Positions 26,822 through 36,400 of a stretch of 64,000 nucleotides of DNA are shown here, in pieces; position 1 is the first letter of the stretch; each line of letters opens with the position of its first letter. Under the pieces are notes generated by a model. The model saw only the letters and a list, made by a program, of their open reading frames with translations, was not told the origin of the DNA and did not search any database. The stretch covers positions 729,695 to 793,694 of the forward strand of contig NZ_JACRUI010000001.1 of assembly GCF_014305095.1 (NCBI RefSeq). Direction: 5' to 3'. Source of the DNA: Flavobacterium kayseriense. Lineage in GTDB: Bacteria > Bacteroidota > Bacteroidia > Flavobacteriales > Flavobacteriaceae. Position numbers and translations under genes: made by a program.

Positions 26822-29428
26822 TTAAAAAGTAAATGTCAAGTTCATTAATGCCGTTCTTGGGATAATTGGTCTACCCACAAAGAATTGCTCATCTGTTTGA
26901 TTATCACCTAATCTTGGCGAACCTTCCGTAATTCCAGCAGAATTAAATAAGTTGAAAGACTGCGCTCCTACTCTAAGTGTTTCGTTATCAGATCCAACAT
27001 TGAAAGTATATCCTAAACTTAAATCAACAATTCCAAAACCTTGTAATTTGATTGTATTAGCGTCATTTGTGAATTTATCACCAGCATAGTTATAATCAAG
27101 ATTCGCGTCAAAATTTGATTTATCATAAGACAATCCTAATTTTGTCATTACATTAGGTTGTCTAGCCAATTTGTTTCCTACATAAGTTGGATTATTTTCA
27201 GACTTGGTCAACTCATGTTTTTGGTAAGTAAACGTACCGTTAAATGCAAATCCAGGGATAAATCTCCAGTTCCACGTACTTTCAATACCATACGATTTTG
27301 TGTCTTGTAAATCTACCTTTTCAATGAAACCACCTGAGTTATTTGGGTCATTAATAAATTGCACGTTTCTTCTATCAGACAAATTTGCTGAGTATAACGC
27401 TACCGTTCCAGAGAAATCTCCTTTACCATATTTCAAACCTGCTTCGGCTTGAATAATTTTCTCCGGAGAATACGTATTTGGATTACCTAGAGCATCAAAT
27501 TTTACAGAACGTAATTCTGGGAAGAAATACCCTTTAGAAAAGTTACCATAAACGCTTGTACTTGTACTTATTTTGTACAATGCTGCTAATGAAATTGCGT
27601 AATCACTCGTAGAAACATGTGCACGTTGGTATGCTCCAGTTCCCCAAATTACTTTATCAATACCCACGATACCAGTTGCATATTGAGTAGTTGCTAAATT
27701 GTACTCTTTTGATTTTTCGTTTTCAATTGTTCCAGAAGCTGTTTCATGTCTGAAACCGATATCGAAATTCCATTTCTCTAATTTGATTTGATCCGTTAAG
27801 AAAAAAGCCAATTTATTACTTGAAATGTTTTTATTAGAATATCCAGTAGCTGTATTAGTTACTCCGTTTACAGTATAACCAGAAAGGTTTACTAATCTTG
27901 GGCGGTTACTGTATTCGCTTAAATAACTCGTTGTGATATTCAAATCTCCTGCAGATGATCTAGACATAAATGTTCCCGCCGTAACAGTATGAATTCCCAT
28001 TTTGTTGATTATTTTAATCTCAGATACTAATTCGTCTAATGGACGAACTCTGTCTACAATTCTGTTTTCGAATAAAAGAGCAGAAGCTGGCAAAGCTGCA
28101 CCGTTTATAGTTGTAAAATTACCTGACGTTATGCCTCTAGTTGCTTTGAATTGATCTTGTGTTTCAACAGCTTTTGCACCTGTAACACCACTTCCGTCCG
28201 TAAAAAAGTTAAATTGATTCTGATATTGAGATTTTCTAATTTTTGCATCAATACTGAAATTATCTGAAAAATTATGTACAAAATTAGTCATGAAATATCC
28301 CCCTTTTGTAGCAACTCCATCTTTAATATTTGATGTAAACATTCCGTTTGGTGTAGCATATGAAATATCAGAAACGGCAGCTGTTTGCAAAGTCAAAATT
28401 TCTTTTCCGTCGTTACCAATAGGTCTTGTTCTGCTTCCTCCTTGTAATGGGTAAGGCAAAAAGAATTGTACTTTATCGTCAATTACTTGTCCAGAAAAGG
28501 TAATCGTACTTTTGTCAGTTACTTTTTTTACATTAGCACGTATTTGGTATCCTTCAGTTGGCAATCCTGTTTTGATTGGTCCTTCATCATAACGATAAAA
28601 CCCTGTTACGGCATAGAATAAATTAGAATCTTTCCCTCCTAATTGTCCACTAGACAAGAAATCTGCTTTGTATCTAGAATTAGTCCCTACTTCGGTCTTC
28701 AAAATATTTTTGGGAGTCACTGAACCTGTTTCACTTGTATAGTTAATAATACCTGCAACAGAACCTGCACCATATAATACTGATGAACCACCACGAATGA
28801 ACTCTAAACTTTTCATACCAATGTCTGTTCTAAAATAAACATCATGAGCAGAAGAGTTTAATCCAAAAGTAGATAATACCGGCATTCCATCTATTTGCAA
28901 AGGATTAAATTGAAATTGACCTCCAGAAGGTAAACCTCTCACAAACACGTTGGATGCTACTTCACCACCACCATTCTCAGTAGTAATTCCAGGTACACTT
29001 CGCAAAATATTAGCTTGGCTACTTGTGTTTAATTTTGTTAAATCTTTTGCGCTAAAAGAAGTAATCGAAACGGGAGTTTCTTTTTGTGAACGCTTAACCG
29101 AAGTTGCAGTCAAAACAACTTCATCTAAACTTTCAATACTTTCCTTTAATGTAAAGTTTACCGTTGCGTCTCCAGAGAAGTTTACGGTTTTTGTTTGCGG
29201 AAAAAAACCAATGTACATCACTTTGACTTTTTGCTCTCCGCTTAGCTTTGCAGTAATCTCGTATTTTCCGTCAAAATCTGTTGTGGTTCCATAATTAGTT
29301 CCAGCTACAACAACATTCACCTGTGGTAAAGGGTTGTTTTTCTCATCCGTCACCGTCCCTTTAATAGTCGATTGTGAATAGGAACAGGTTCCTATCAGCA
29401 ATAAAAATATTTTTAAATATTTTTTCAT
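26822..29428 (-). CDS. TonB-dependent outer-membrane receptor
   Basis: The 868-residue protein starts with a signal peptide (about 1-18, ending CSYSQS) and a carboxypeptidase-D regulatory-like domain (GTVTDEKNNPLPQVNVVVAG, about 24-100). A TonB plug (about 115-230, with SVPGITTENGGGE) and a C-terminal 22-stranded barrel ending in a Phe (NLTFTF) follow. It imports the locus substrate across the outer membrane using TonB energy. No SusD-like lipoprotein is present, so it is not a standard SusCD pair; this suits a small substrate. It is the first gene of the operon, divergent from lacI. Confidence 0.95.
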   Translation of the reverse strand: MKKYLKIFLLLIGTCSYSQSTIKGTVTDEKNNPLPQVNVVVAGTNYGTTTDFDGKYEITAKLSGEQKVKVMYIGFFPQTKTVNFSGDATVNFTLKESIESLDEVVLTATSVKRSQKETPVSITSFSAKDLTKLNTSSQANILRSVPGITTENGGGEVASNVFVRGLPSGGQFQFNPLQIDGMPVLSTFGLNSSAHDVYFRTDIGMKSLEFIRGGSSVLYGAGSVAGIINYTSETGSVTPKNILKTEVGTNSRYKADFLSSGQLGGKDSNLFYAVTGFYRYDEGPIKTGLPTEGYQIRANVKKVTDKSTITFSGQVIDDKVQFFLPYPLQGGSRTRPIGNDGKEILTLQTAAVSDISYATPNGMFTSNIKDGVATKGGYFMTNFVHNFSDNFSIDAKIRKSQYQNQFNFFTDGSGVTGAKAVETQDQFKATRGITSGNFTTINGAALPASALLFENRIVDRVRPLDELVSEIKIINKMGIHTVTAGTFMSRSSAGDLNITTSYLSEYSNRPRLVNLSGYTVNGVTNTATGYSNKNISSNKLAFFLTDQIKLEKWNFDIGFRHETASGTIENEKSKEYNLATTQYATGIVGIDKVIWGTGAYQRAHVSTSDYAISLAALYKISTSTSVYGNFSKGYFFPELRSVKFDALGNPNTYSPEKIIQAEAGLKYGKGDFSGTVALYSANLSDRRNVQFINDPNNSGGFIEKVDLQDTKSYGIESTWNWRFIPGFAFNGTFTYQKHELTKSENNPTYVGNKLARQPNVMTKLGLSYDKSNFDANLDYNYAGDKFTNDANTIKLQGFGIVDLSLGYTFNVGSDNETLRVGAQSFNLFNSAGITEGSPRLGDNQTDEQFFVGRPIIPRTALMNLTFTF

Positions 29429-29523
29429 TTTGGTTGAATTTAAATTAAAATTTTGGTTTATTATTTTTGGCTAAACTAAAATGTTTCCAATCATATTGAT
29501 ACCAAAAAAATACAAAAAATGAC

Positions 29524-29550
29524 CGCAAACGTTTGCGGAAACGTTTGCAA
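29524..29550. promoter_or_regulatory. Two LacI-family operators between receptor and regulator genes
   Basis: CGCAAACGTTTGCG (29524-29537) is a perfect 14-base palindrome with a central CpG. A second site, GGAAACGTTTGC (29537-29548), has its centre exactly 12 bases further on. They have the form of LacI/GalR-family operators and lie between the divergent receptor and lacI-type genes. The second overlaps the -33 element of the regulator gene. Confidence 0.85.
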
Positions 29551-29573
29551 AGAAAATAAAATTAGTACTTTTG
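29544..29573 (+). promoter_or_regulatory. Promoter of the lacI-type gene
   Basis: TTTG at 29544-29547, 18 bases of spacer and TACTTTTG at 29566-29573 fit the Bacteroidota consensus. The ATG is 18 bases further on. Its -33 lies inside the second operator, which suggests autoregulation. Confidence 0.7.
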
Positions 29574-29591
29574 CTGATATATCTATAAAAA

Positions 29592-30635
29592 ATGCGCAAA
29601 AAAAATATTGTTACCTTAAAAAAATTGGCCTTAGATTTAGGATTGTCCATTTCTACTGTTTCAAGAGCATTGAATAATCATGTAGACATTAGTGAAGAAA
29701 CAAAAGAGCGTGTTAAGGCTTACGCCAATAAAGTAAAGTATGCTCCCAATTTATTTGCCCGAGGATTTCGTTCTCACAAATCAAATATAATTGGGGTTAT
29801 AATCCCTAATATAGAACACCAATTTACCGCCACCTTATTAAAAGGAATTATTTATAATGCAGATTTAAATGGGTACAAGGTTATTATATGTGAATCCTTT
29901 AATAATGAACAAAAACAAGCGGCACTTCTGGAAACGATGGTGCAGTTTGGTGTTGACGGTGTTTTATTATCTCTAGTGAAAAAAAATACTAATGTGGATG
30001 ATATTCTAGACATGATGCAACACATTCCGCTCATCCTATTTGACAGAGTGTCTGCAAAAGTGCCTTGCACACAAATTGTTATTGACGATGAAGAAGCTGC
30101 TTTTAAAGCGGTGGAACATCTTATTAATACCGGAAAAAAGAGAATTGCAATTATCAAAGAAACAGAAAGCTCTATTCTGTCTGAAAAGAGATATGCGGGA
30201 TATTTAAAAGCCTTGAAAAAGTACGGAATAGATTTAGACGAAAGTCTGGTTATGAGTTGCGAAAATCTTACGATTGCTGAGGGTAAAAAGCTTGCAAAGG
30301 TATTAGTTGGCTTGCAGCATAAACCGGATGGTATATTTGCTATTACAGACGAAGCAGGAATAGGGGCAATTCAAGTTTTGACGAAAAACAAAATAAAAAT
30401 TCCCGAAGACGTTGCAGTCGTCGGATTTAGTAATTCAGTTTACTCGACAATCATCAAGCCTAAACTTACAACGATTGATCAACCCGGAAATAGAATTGGT
30501 GAGGTGGCCATCAAGTATTTAATTGACGAAATAAACAGTGATACTGTTATTAGTTACAAAACTATTGAAATCAAAACTAATTTGATCGTACGAGGTTCCT
30601 CTTTTAAATCTTTAAAAAGGAATAGCTTATCCTAA
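29592..30635 (+). CDS. LacI/GalR-family transcriptional regulator
   Basis: The 347-residue protein has an N-terminal LacI helix-turn-helix (TLKKLALDLGLSISTVSRAL near 6-25) and the hinge-helix region (VKYAPNLFARGFRSHKS near 48-64). A periplasmic-binding-protein-like sensor domain follows, with motifs FDRVS (near 156), DDEEAAFKAVEHLI and VVGFSN. It probably controls the divergent receptor-hydrolase-symporter-kinase operon through the two palindromes at 29524-29550, responding to the substrate or a breakdown product. Effector identity is inferred only from the neighbours. Confidence 0.94.
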   Translation: MRKKNIVTLKKLALDLGLSISTVSRALNNHVDISEETKERVKAYANKVKYAPNLFARGFRSHKSNIIGVIIPNIEHQFTATLLKGIIYNADLNGYKVIICESFNNEQKQAALLETMVQFGVDGVLLSLVKKNTNVDDILDMMQHIPLILFDRVSAKVPCTQIVIDDEEAAFKAVEHLINTGKKRIAIIKETESSILSEKRYAGYLKALKKYGIDLDESLVMSCENLTIAEGKKLAKVLVGLQHKPDGIFAITDEAGIGAIQVLTKNKIKIPEDVAVVGFSNSVYSTIIKPKLTTIDQPGNRIGEVAIKYLIDEINSDTVISYKTIEIKTNLIVRGSSFKSLKRNSLS

Positions 30636-30709
30636 TTCGTTTGTTGAGAACAGTAAATAAATAAAATCTAATTTTCACATGAGACTTTTATGGTTCTGTT
30701 TTAAGAGAG

Positions 30710-30784
30710 CTATTTCAAATGATCCAACATGTCTTTAGTCATGCTCTCTAAGTCAAATTGGTGTTGCCAGTTCCAATCAGCTTT
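30710..30784 (-). pseudogene. Orphan 3' end of a threonine dehydrogenase gene
   Basis: Translated on the minus strand, this stretch reads KADWNWQHQFDLESMTKDML then DHLK and a stop. That matches 19 of 24 residues at the C-terminus of the intact tdh at 31700-32638; the DNA is 60/75 identical by my count. Upstream of 30784 the frame no longer matches and soon meets a stop. It is a detached remnant of a divergent tdh allele. The rest of the 30636-30879 gap holds nothing I recognise. Confidence 0.85.
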
Positions 30785-30879
30785 AAGGTATTGAAGTCTT
30801 CTAAAAAATTATAAAAATAGGGTATTGTCAGTGCAGGAAAAGTTGTTTACTTTAGAAACAATAAAAAGTTGTCTTGACC

Positions 30880-31077
30880 ATGAAAAACAAACTTACAATT
30901 ATCGCAATATTATTTCTGCTGGTGAACTTTAGTTGCAAAGCACAATCAATTGTACCGCTAGAAACAAGAGTAAATTACTATAATTCAATAAATGGCATTC
31001 CTGAAACTATTACTTATTTTAAGGATATTAACCATTTGCTAGATAAATATGTAGGTAATTGGAAATACAGTTTATAA
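30880..31077 (+). pseudogene. Truncated DUF6705-like lipoprotein gene
   Basis: The 65-residue frame encodes a lipoprotein-type signal (LLVNFSCKAQ) and then NGIPETITYFKDINHLLDKYVGNWKYSL before a stop. The opening and the DKYVGxWK motif match the N-terminus of the DUF6705 family. From memory, intact members are more than twice this length, so the C-terminal domain is missing. I see no continuation in the next 37 bases before the following gene. It may be expressed as a short lipopeptide but is best seen as a decayed copy. Confidence 0.65.
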
Positions 31078-31114
31078 GCAAATACATTGTAATTAATATT
31101 AAAAATCAAAAAAT

Positions 31115-31543
31115 ATGAAAAGTTTTCTTTTAACTTTCAGCTTGTTTTTAACCTTATTAAGTAGTGGTTGTCAGGCTCAACAGTTGGTTAAAACGATAAA
31201 AGACGTATATCTATTGAAAAATAATGAGCAACGGTTTCTCAACAAACCTTTAAAAAACGTTCTCAAAGAATTAAAACCTAAGATAAAATCAGGTTATGCA
31301 AGTAATGATAATCCATTCTTTTTTAGATTTAAATTTATAACTCATGAGCAACAGAAAATGCAAAAGAGCGATACGAGTTGGGAAGACCAAGTGTCTTTGT
31401 ATGTTTATGTAAAAAATCCAATTGATTGGAAATGGGAAAATAGACCTGAATCGATTGGTTTGGCATGGACTAAAGAAGATGCAGCAAAGTACGGTGACCT
31501 TATTGTAGTGAGAATTAAAGTTATTAACCAACCTAAAGAGTAA
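31115..31543 (+). CDS. Hypothetical lipoprotein
   Basis: The 142-residue protein has a clear lipoprotein signal with lipobox LSSGC (Cys19). A mixed alpha/beta domain of about 120 residues follows, with a basic helical start (LKNVLKELKPKIKSG) and a hydrophobic ending (DLIVVRIKVI). No family is recognised. It starts 37 bases after the truncated DUF6705 gene, with which it may form a transcription unit, and ends before a bidirectional terminator shared with tdh. Confidence 0.7.
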   Translation: MKSFLLTFSLFLTLLSSGCQAQQLVKTIKDVYLLKNNEQRFLNKPLKNVLKELKPKIKSGYASNDNPFFFRFKFITHEQQKMQKSDTSWEDQVSLYVYVKNPIDWKWENRPESIGLAWTKEDAAKYGDLIVVRIKVINQPKE

Positions 31544-31649
31544 ATAACAATTATTTTCAGATTTATAATTGATTCATGATAATAGAGAAATAGAATAAAA
31601 AATATTTTATAAACTATGATCGCCTAAATTTAAAAATTAGTGTTCTAAC

Positions 31650-31685
31650 AATAATGCCGCAAAACTGATATTTTGCGGCATTATT
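31650..31685. terminator. Bidirectional terminator between lipoprotein gene and tdh
   Basis: AATAATGCCGCAAAA (from 31650) pairs with TTTTGCGGCATTATT (31671-31685) around a six-base loop. It is placed between two convergent genes. Confidence 0.85.
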
Positions 31686-31699
31686 TATTCTTTAACGAC

Positions 31700-32638
31700 T
31701 TATTCTAAATGCTCTAGCATATCTTTAGTCATGCTTTCTAAATCAAATTGATGTTTCCATCCCCAATCAGCTCTAGCGCTACTGTCATCAATGCTTGCAG
31801 GCCAGCTGTCAGCTATTTTTTGACGAAAGTCAGGTTCATAGGTAATCGTAAATTCGGGAATATGCTTGGTAATTTCGGCAGCAATCTCCGTTGGTGTAAA
31901 ACTCATTGCAGCTAAATTATAGGAGGAATGAATTTTGATTTGATCAGCAGGTGCTTGCATAATTCTTATAGTCGCCGCAATAGCATCATCCATATACATC
32001 ATTGGCATTTTAGTTTCTGATGATAGGAAACACTCATACGTTTTATCGGCTAGTGCTTTGTGAAAAATATCCACAGCATAGTCTGTAGTACCACCACCAG
32101 GAGGTGATGACCAGCTTATCAAACCAGGATAGCGTATGCTACGCACATCGACGCCAAAGATATTGTGGTAGTACTCACACCATCTTTCTCCTGCTTGTTT
32201 ACTAATTCCGTATACAGTAGACGGCTCCATGATGGTGTACTGTGGGGTGTTCTCTTTTGGGGTTGTAGGTCCAAAAACAGCAATGCTAGATGGCCAAAAT
32301 ATTTTTTTGATTTTTCCGGCTTTCGCCAAATTCAAAACGTGAAACAAGGAGTTCATATTTAAATCCCAAGCAAAAGCAGGATTCTTCTCGGCAGTTGCAG
32401 ATAATAAAGCAGCCATCAAGTACACATCAGTAATTTGATGTACTTCTACTAAATGCTCAATTTGGTTGAAATCTAATGCATTAATTACTTCAAAGGGTCC
32501 AGCATTAACAACGTCGTTATTAAGCTTACGAATATCCGAAGCGATTACATTATCGGTTCCGTAAATTTTTCGTAGAGAATGCGTTAACTCGGTGCCTATT
32601 TGTCCACAAGCACCTATAATTAAGATTTTTGTACTCAT
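31700..32638 (-). CDS. tdh: L-threonine 3-dehydrogenase, SDR type
   Basis: The 312-residue NAD-dependent enzyme oxidises L-threonine to 2-amino-3-ketobutyrate in threonine breakdown. It is of the extended short-chain (GalE-like) type known from Flavobacterium, not the zinc type. Motifs are GACGQIG (9-15), PSS (116-118), YGISK (Tyr143, Lys147), YPGLISWSSPPGGGTTDYAVDIF near 168-190 and MPMMYMDDAI near 210-219, the last two diagnostic for this class. It is a single gene. A divergent copy of its 3' end lies at 30710-30784. Confidence 0.9.
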   Translation of the reverse strand: MSTKILIIGACGQIGTELTHSLRKIYGTDNVIASDIRKLNNDVVNAGPFEVINALDFNQIEHLVEVHQITDVYLMAALLSATAEKNPAFAWDLNMNSLFHVLNLAKAGKIKKIFWPSSIAVFGPTTPKENTPQYTIMEPSTVYGISKQAGERWCEYYHNIFGVDVRSIRYPGLISWSSPPGGGTTDYAVDIFHKALADKTYECFLSSETKMPMMYMDDAIAATIRIMQAPADQIKIHSSYNLAAMSFTPTEIAAEITKHIPEFTITYEPDFRQKIADSWPASIDDSSARADWGWKHQFDLESMTKDMLEHLE

Positions 32639-32839
32639 TTTTTGATTGAATTTTAGGTAGCTAAGATAACGTTTTCGTATAGATCTGAAACACTTGTGAA
32701 CGGGTTTGCATTTTGTACAATTAAAAACTTAAAATCGTTAATTTATGTAGCTTTTTTTGCCTTTATGATGCAAAAAATGCAGGGATTAGAATTGATTGGT
32801 AATTCCTGTTTTGCAATCTATAATTATAAATTTACTTTG

Positions 32840-32847
32840 TAACTTTG
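32840..32847 (+). promoter_or_regulatory. -7 element upstream of the lipoprotein-mfd pair
   Basis: TAACTTTG matches TAnnTTTG, 18 bases before the ATG at 32866. A TTTG at 32810-32813 is somewhat too far upstream to be a convincing -33. Confidence 0.45.
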
Positions 32848-32865
32848 TGCTTTAACGAAAATACG

Positions 32866-33471
32866 ATGAAATTTAAATTATCCTACTTCCTTTTTCTTTT
32901 TGTTCTACTTGTTTCGTGCAAGGATGACAACCAAAAGCGGGAGGCCGAAAATGAAAAAGACGCCAAAAAAAAGGAGGTCATTTTTTCGAACATTAACAAA
33001 GGATGGGTTTTTTATGATACACCTATAAACAAGACAGCTGAGGTAAGTGTGGCAACTTGGACTGAACTACGTATGTTTATCGCAGAGTTAGCTCAAAAAC
33101 CAAAAAAGACAATAGGTGCTTTTCAGCAAAAGTCGACCGCAATTTCTAAAAAAGTAATGGCACTCAAAGAAAACATTCCTTCGCAATATGATGTGCCGCA
33201 AATTAAAAGTAGAATTTCAGTATTGATTACTAAAGTTCGTATGCTTGACTTATACATTCATCTTGATAATATTCCTGACGATAAAGTTGTAGTTGCGATC
33301 ACTGAAATCAATAAAGAACTAGCTTCTCTTCAAAGACAAATGGATAATATTGTCGAAAAAAGTAAAATTCCTGTTGAACAAGGTGAATCTGAATTAATAA
33401 AAATGATGGATCCTTCTAGAGCGATTCTCCCACAACCACTTATAGACCCAAACACACCAAGAGTTGAGTAA
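32866..33471 (+). CDS. Hypothetical lipoprotein upstream of mfd
   Basis: The 201-residue protein has a lipoprotein signal (FVLLVSCKDD, Cys18). A charged Lys/Glu linker and a helical domain rich in Lys, Ile and Leu follow (about 60-175), and the tail is Pro-rich. No named family is recognised. The last codons and stop overlap the TTG start of mfd by 8 bases, so it is co-transcribed and probably translationally coupled with mfd. ATG 32866 is preferred to an upstream TTG because it begins directly with the signal peptide. Confidence 0.75.
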   Translation: MKFKLSYFLFLFVLLVSCKDDNQKREAENEKDAKKKEVIFSNINKGWVFYDTPINKTAEVSVATWTELRMFIAELAQKPKKTIGAFQQKSTAISKKVMALKENIPSQYDVPQIKSRISVLITKVRMLDLYIHLDNIPDDKVVVAITEINKELASLQRQMDNIVEKSKIPVEQGESELIKMMDPSRAILPQPLIDPNTPRVE

Positions 33472-36400
33472 AGCTGCCCTTTTTAAAATTTTTGATAGTT
33501 CTCCTAAAATCCAACAGATTGTAGATCGTTTACGGGAGCAAAATCCCGTAAAATTACATTTAGATGGTTTAATAGGCTCGTCGATTTCAATTGTAATTCA
33601 ATCGCTTTTTAAAAAGGCCGAACATCCTTTTTTGATTGTTTTAAACAATAAAGAGGAAGCAGCTTATTACCTCAATGACCTAGAGCAATTGATAGGGGAG
33701 CAAGATGTTTTATTTTATCCAGGCTCTTTTCGTCGTCCGTACCAAATCGAAGAAACTGACAATGCTAATGTTTTGCTTCGTGCCGAAGTATTAAACCGCA
33801 TTAATTCGCGTAAAAAACCTGCGGTTATTGTTAGCTATCCTGAAGCATTGTTTGAAAAGGTGGTTACACGAAAGGATTTAGATAAAAACACACTGAAAGT
33901 TACTGTAGGCGATAAGATTTCGATAGATTTTATTAACGAAGTTTTATTTGAATATGAATTCAAAAGAGTTGATTTTATTACAGAGCCAGGCGAGTTTTCG
34001 GTTCGAGGCGGAATCGTAGATGTGTTTTCATTTTCGAATGATAATCCGTACCGAATCGAGTTTTTTGGTGATGAGGTCGAAAGCATCCGATCCTTTGATG
34101 TGGCAACACAGTTGTCGATCGAAAAACAAAAAAAGATTACCATTATCCCTAATGTCGAAAACAAAGTTTTTCAAGAAAACAGAGAGTCTTTCTTAGATTA
34201 TATTTCTGAGAAAACGGTTATTTTTATCCAAAACACGGAGGATTTATTTTTGCAATTAGACAAGCAATTTGTAAAAGCTGAAGAAGCTTTTGAGAAATTA
34301 TCCAAAGATATTAAGCATGCTACTCCAGAACAATTGTTTTTGAATCAAGCTAGTTTTATAAAAAGAGCTTTAGATTTCTCGGTAGTCGAACTAGGTTCAA
34401 AAGCTGTTTTTAGAACCATGAAAAAGTTCGAGTTTCATGTGCAACCACAACCATCTTTCAACAAACAATTTGATTTGCTGTTAAATAATTTGAGTGAGAA
34501 TCATTTTAACGGTTACAAGAATTATTTATTTTGTTCTAATGAAGCTCAGGCAAAACGCTTTCATGATATTTTTGAAACTTTGGACGAAGCCAATTCAGAG
34601 AATGTACGCAAGCAGTATCATACAATCGTAATGCCTTTGTACCAAGGTTTCATTGACGAAGAAAACCAAGTTATTTGTTATACCGATCACCAAATTTTTG
34701 AACGCTACCATAAGTTTAATATTAAAAACGGCTATTCAAAAAAACAGAATATTACTTTAAAAGAATTAACGACTTTATCCGTAGGAGATTATGTGACTCA
34801 TATTGACCATGGTATTGGACGCTTTGGCGGATTGCAAAAAATTCAAGTAGAAAATAAAACACAGGAAGCCATCAAGCTAGTGTATGCTGATAATGACATT
34901 GTGTATGTGAGCATTCATTCACTACACAAAATTTCAAAATATAACGGTAAAGACGGTACGCCTCCTAAAATTTATAAATTAGGATCGAATGCGTGGAAGG
35001 TCTTGAAGCAAAAGACCAAAGCGAGAGTCAAGCACATAGCATTCAATTTGATTCAGCTGTATGCAAAGCGACGCTTAGACAAAGGCTTTCAGTTTGCGCC
35101 TGATAGTTACCTGCAAAACGAATTAGAAAGCTCGTTTATATACGAAGATACGCCAGATCAGATGAAATCTACGGCTGAGGTAAAAGCCGATATGGAGAGC
35201 GACCGACCTATGGATCGATTAGTTTGTGGCGATGTAGGTTTTGGAAAAACAGAAGTTGCGATTCGTGCTGCATTCAAAGCGGTTGATAACAGCAAGCAAG
35301 TTGCGATATTAGTGCCCACAACAATTTTAGCTTACCAACACTACCGCACTTTTACAGAGCGCTTAAAGGATATGCCTGTTTCTGTAGGGTATTTAAACCG
35401 TTTTAGAACAGCCAAACAAAAAGCAGAAACACTTAAATTATTAGCCGAAGGGAAGCTAGATATTGTCATAGGTACGCACCAATTGGTGAATAAAAATGTC
35501 GTTTTTAAAGATTTGGGTTTACTGATAGTAGATGAGGAACAAAAATTTGGTGTAAACGTAAAAGATAAATTAAAAACCATCGCTGCTAATGTAGATACTT
35601 TGACACTGACAGCAACGCCTATTCCTAGAACCTTACAGTTTTCATTGATGGCTGCACGAGATTTATCAGTAATCACAACGCCACCGCCTAATCGTTATCC
35701 TATTGAAACTAATGTAGTAGGTTTTAGTGAAGAGCTAATTCGCGATGCGATTTCGTATGAAATTCAGCGCAACGGACAAGTGTTTTTTATCAATAACCGT
35801 ATCGAAAACATTAAAGAAATTGCGGGTATGATTCAGCGTTTGGTTCCCAATGCGAGAGTTGGTATCGGTCACGGACAAATGGACGGGAAAAAACTAGAGG
35901 AATTGATGCTTGCTTTTATGAATGGTGAGTTTGATGTTTTGATTGCGACAACCATTATCGAGAGTGGTCTTGATGTGCCGAATGCCAATACGATTTTTAT
36001 CAATAACGCCAATAATTTTGGATTGTCTGATTTGCATCAAATGCGAGGACGTGTGGGTCGAAGTAATAAAAAAGCATTCTGTTATTTCATTTGTCCGCCT
36101 TATTCCGCCATGACCGAGGATGCCAGAAAACGAATTCAAGCGCTGGAACAATTTAGTGAGTTGGGCAGCGGATTTAATATTGCGATGAAGGATCTTGAAA
36201 TTCGTGGTGCAGGAGATTTGTTAGGTGGTGAGCAATCGGGTTTCATCAACGAAATAGGATTTGATACCTATCAAAAAATCATGAACGAGGCCATAGAAGA
36301 ATTGAAAGAGAATGAGTTCAAAGATTTATACCCTGAAGAAAATAATATCGAGACCAAGGAATATGTAAAAGACTTGCAAATAGACACTGATTTTGAGTTG

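Noticed and set aside
29524-29550. PurR box for purine regulation
   Set aside because: The palindrome resembles the enterobacterial PurR site, but the adjacent LacI-family gene and catabolic operon make a local operator far more likely.
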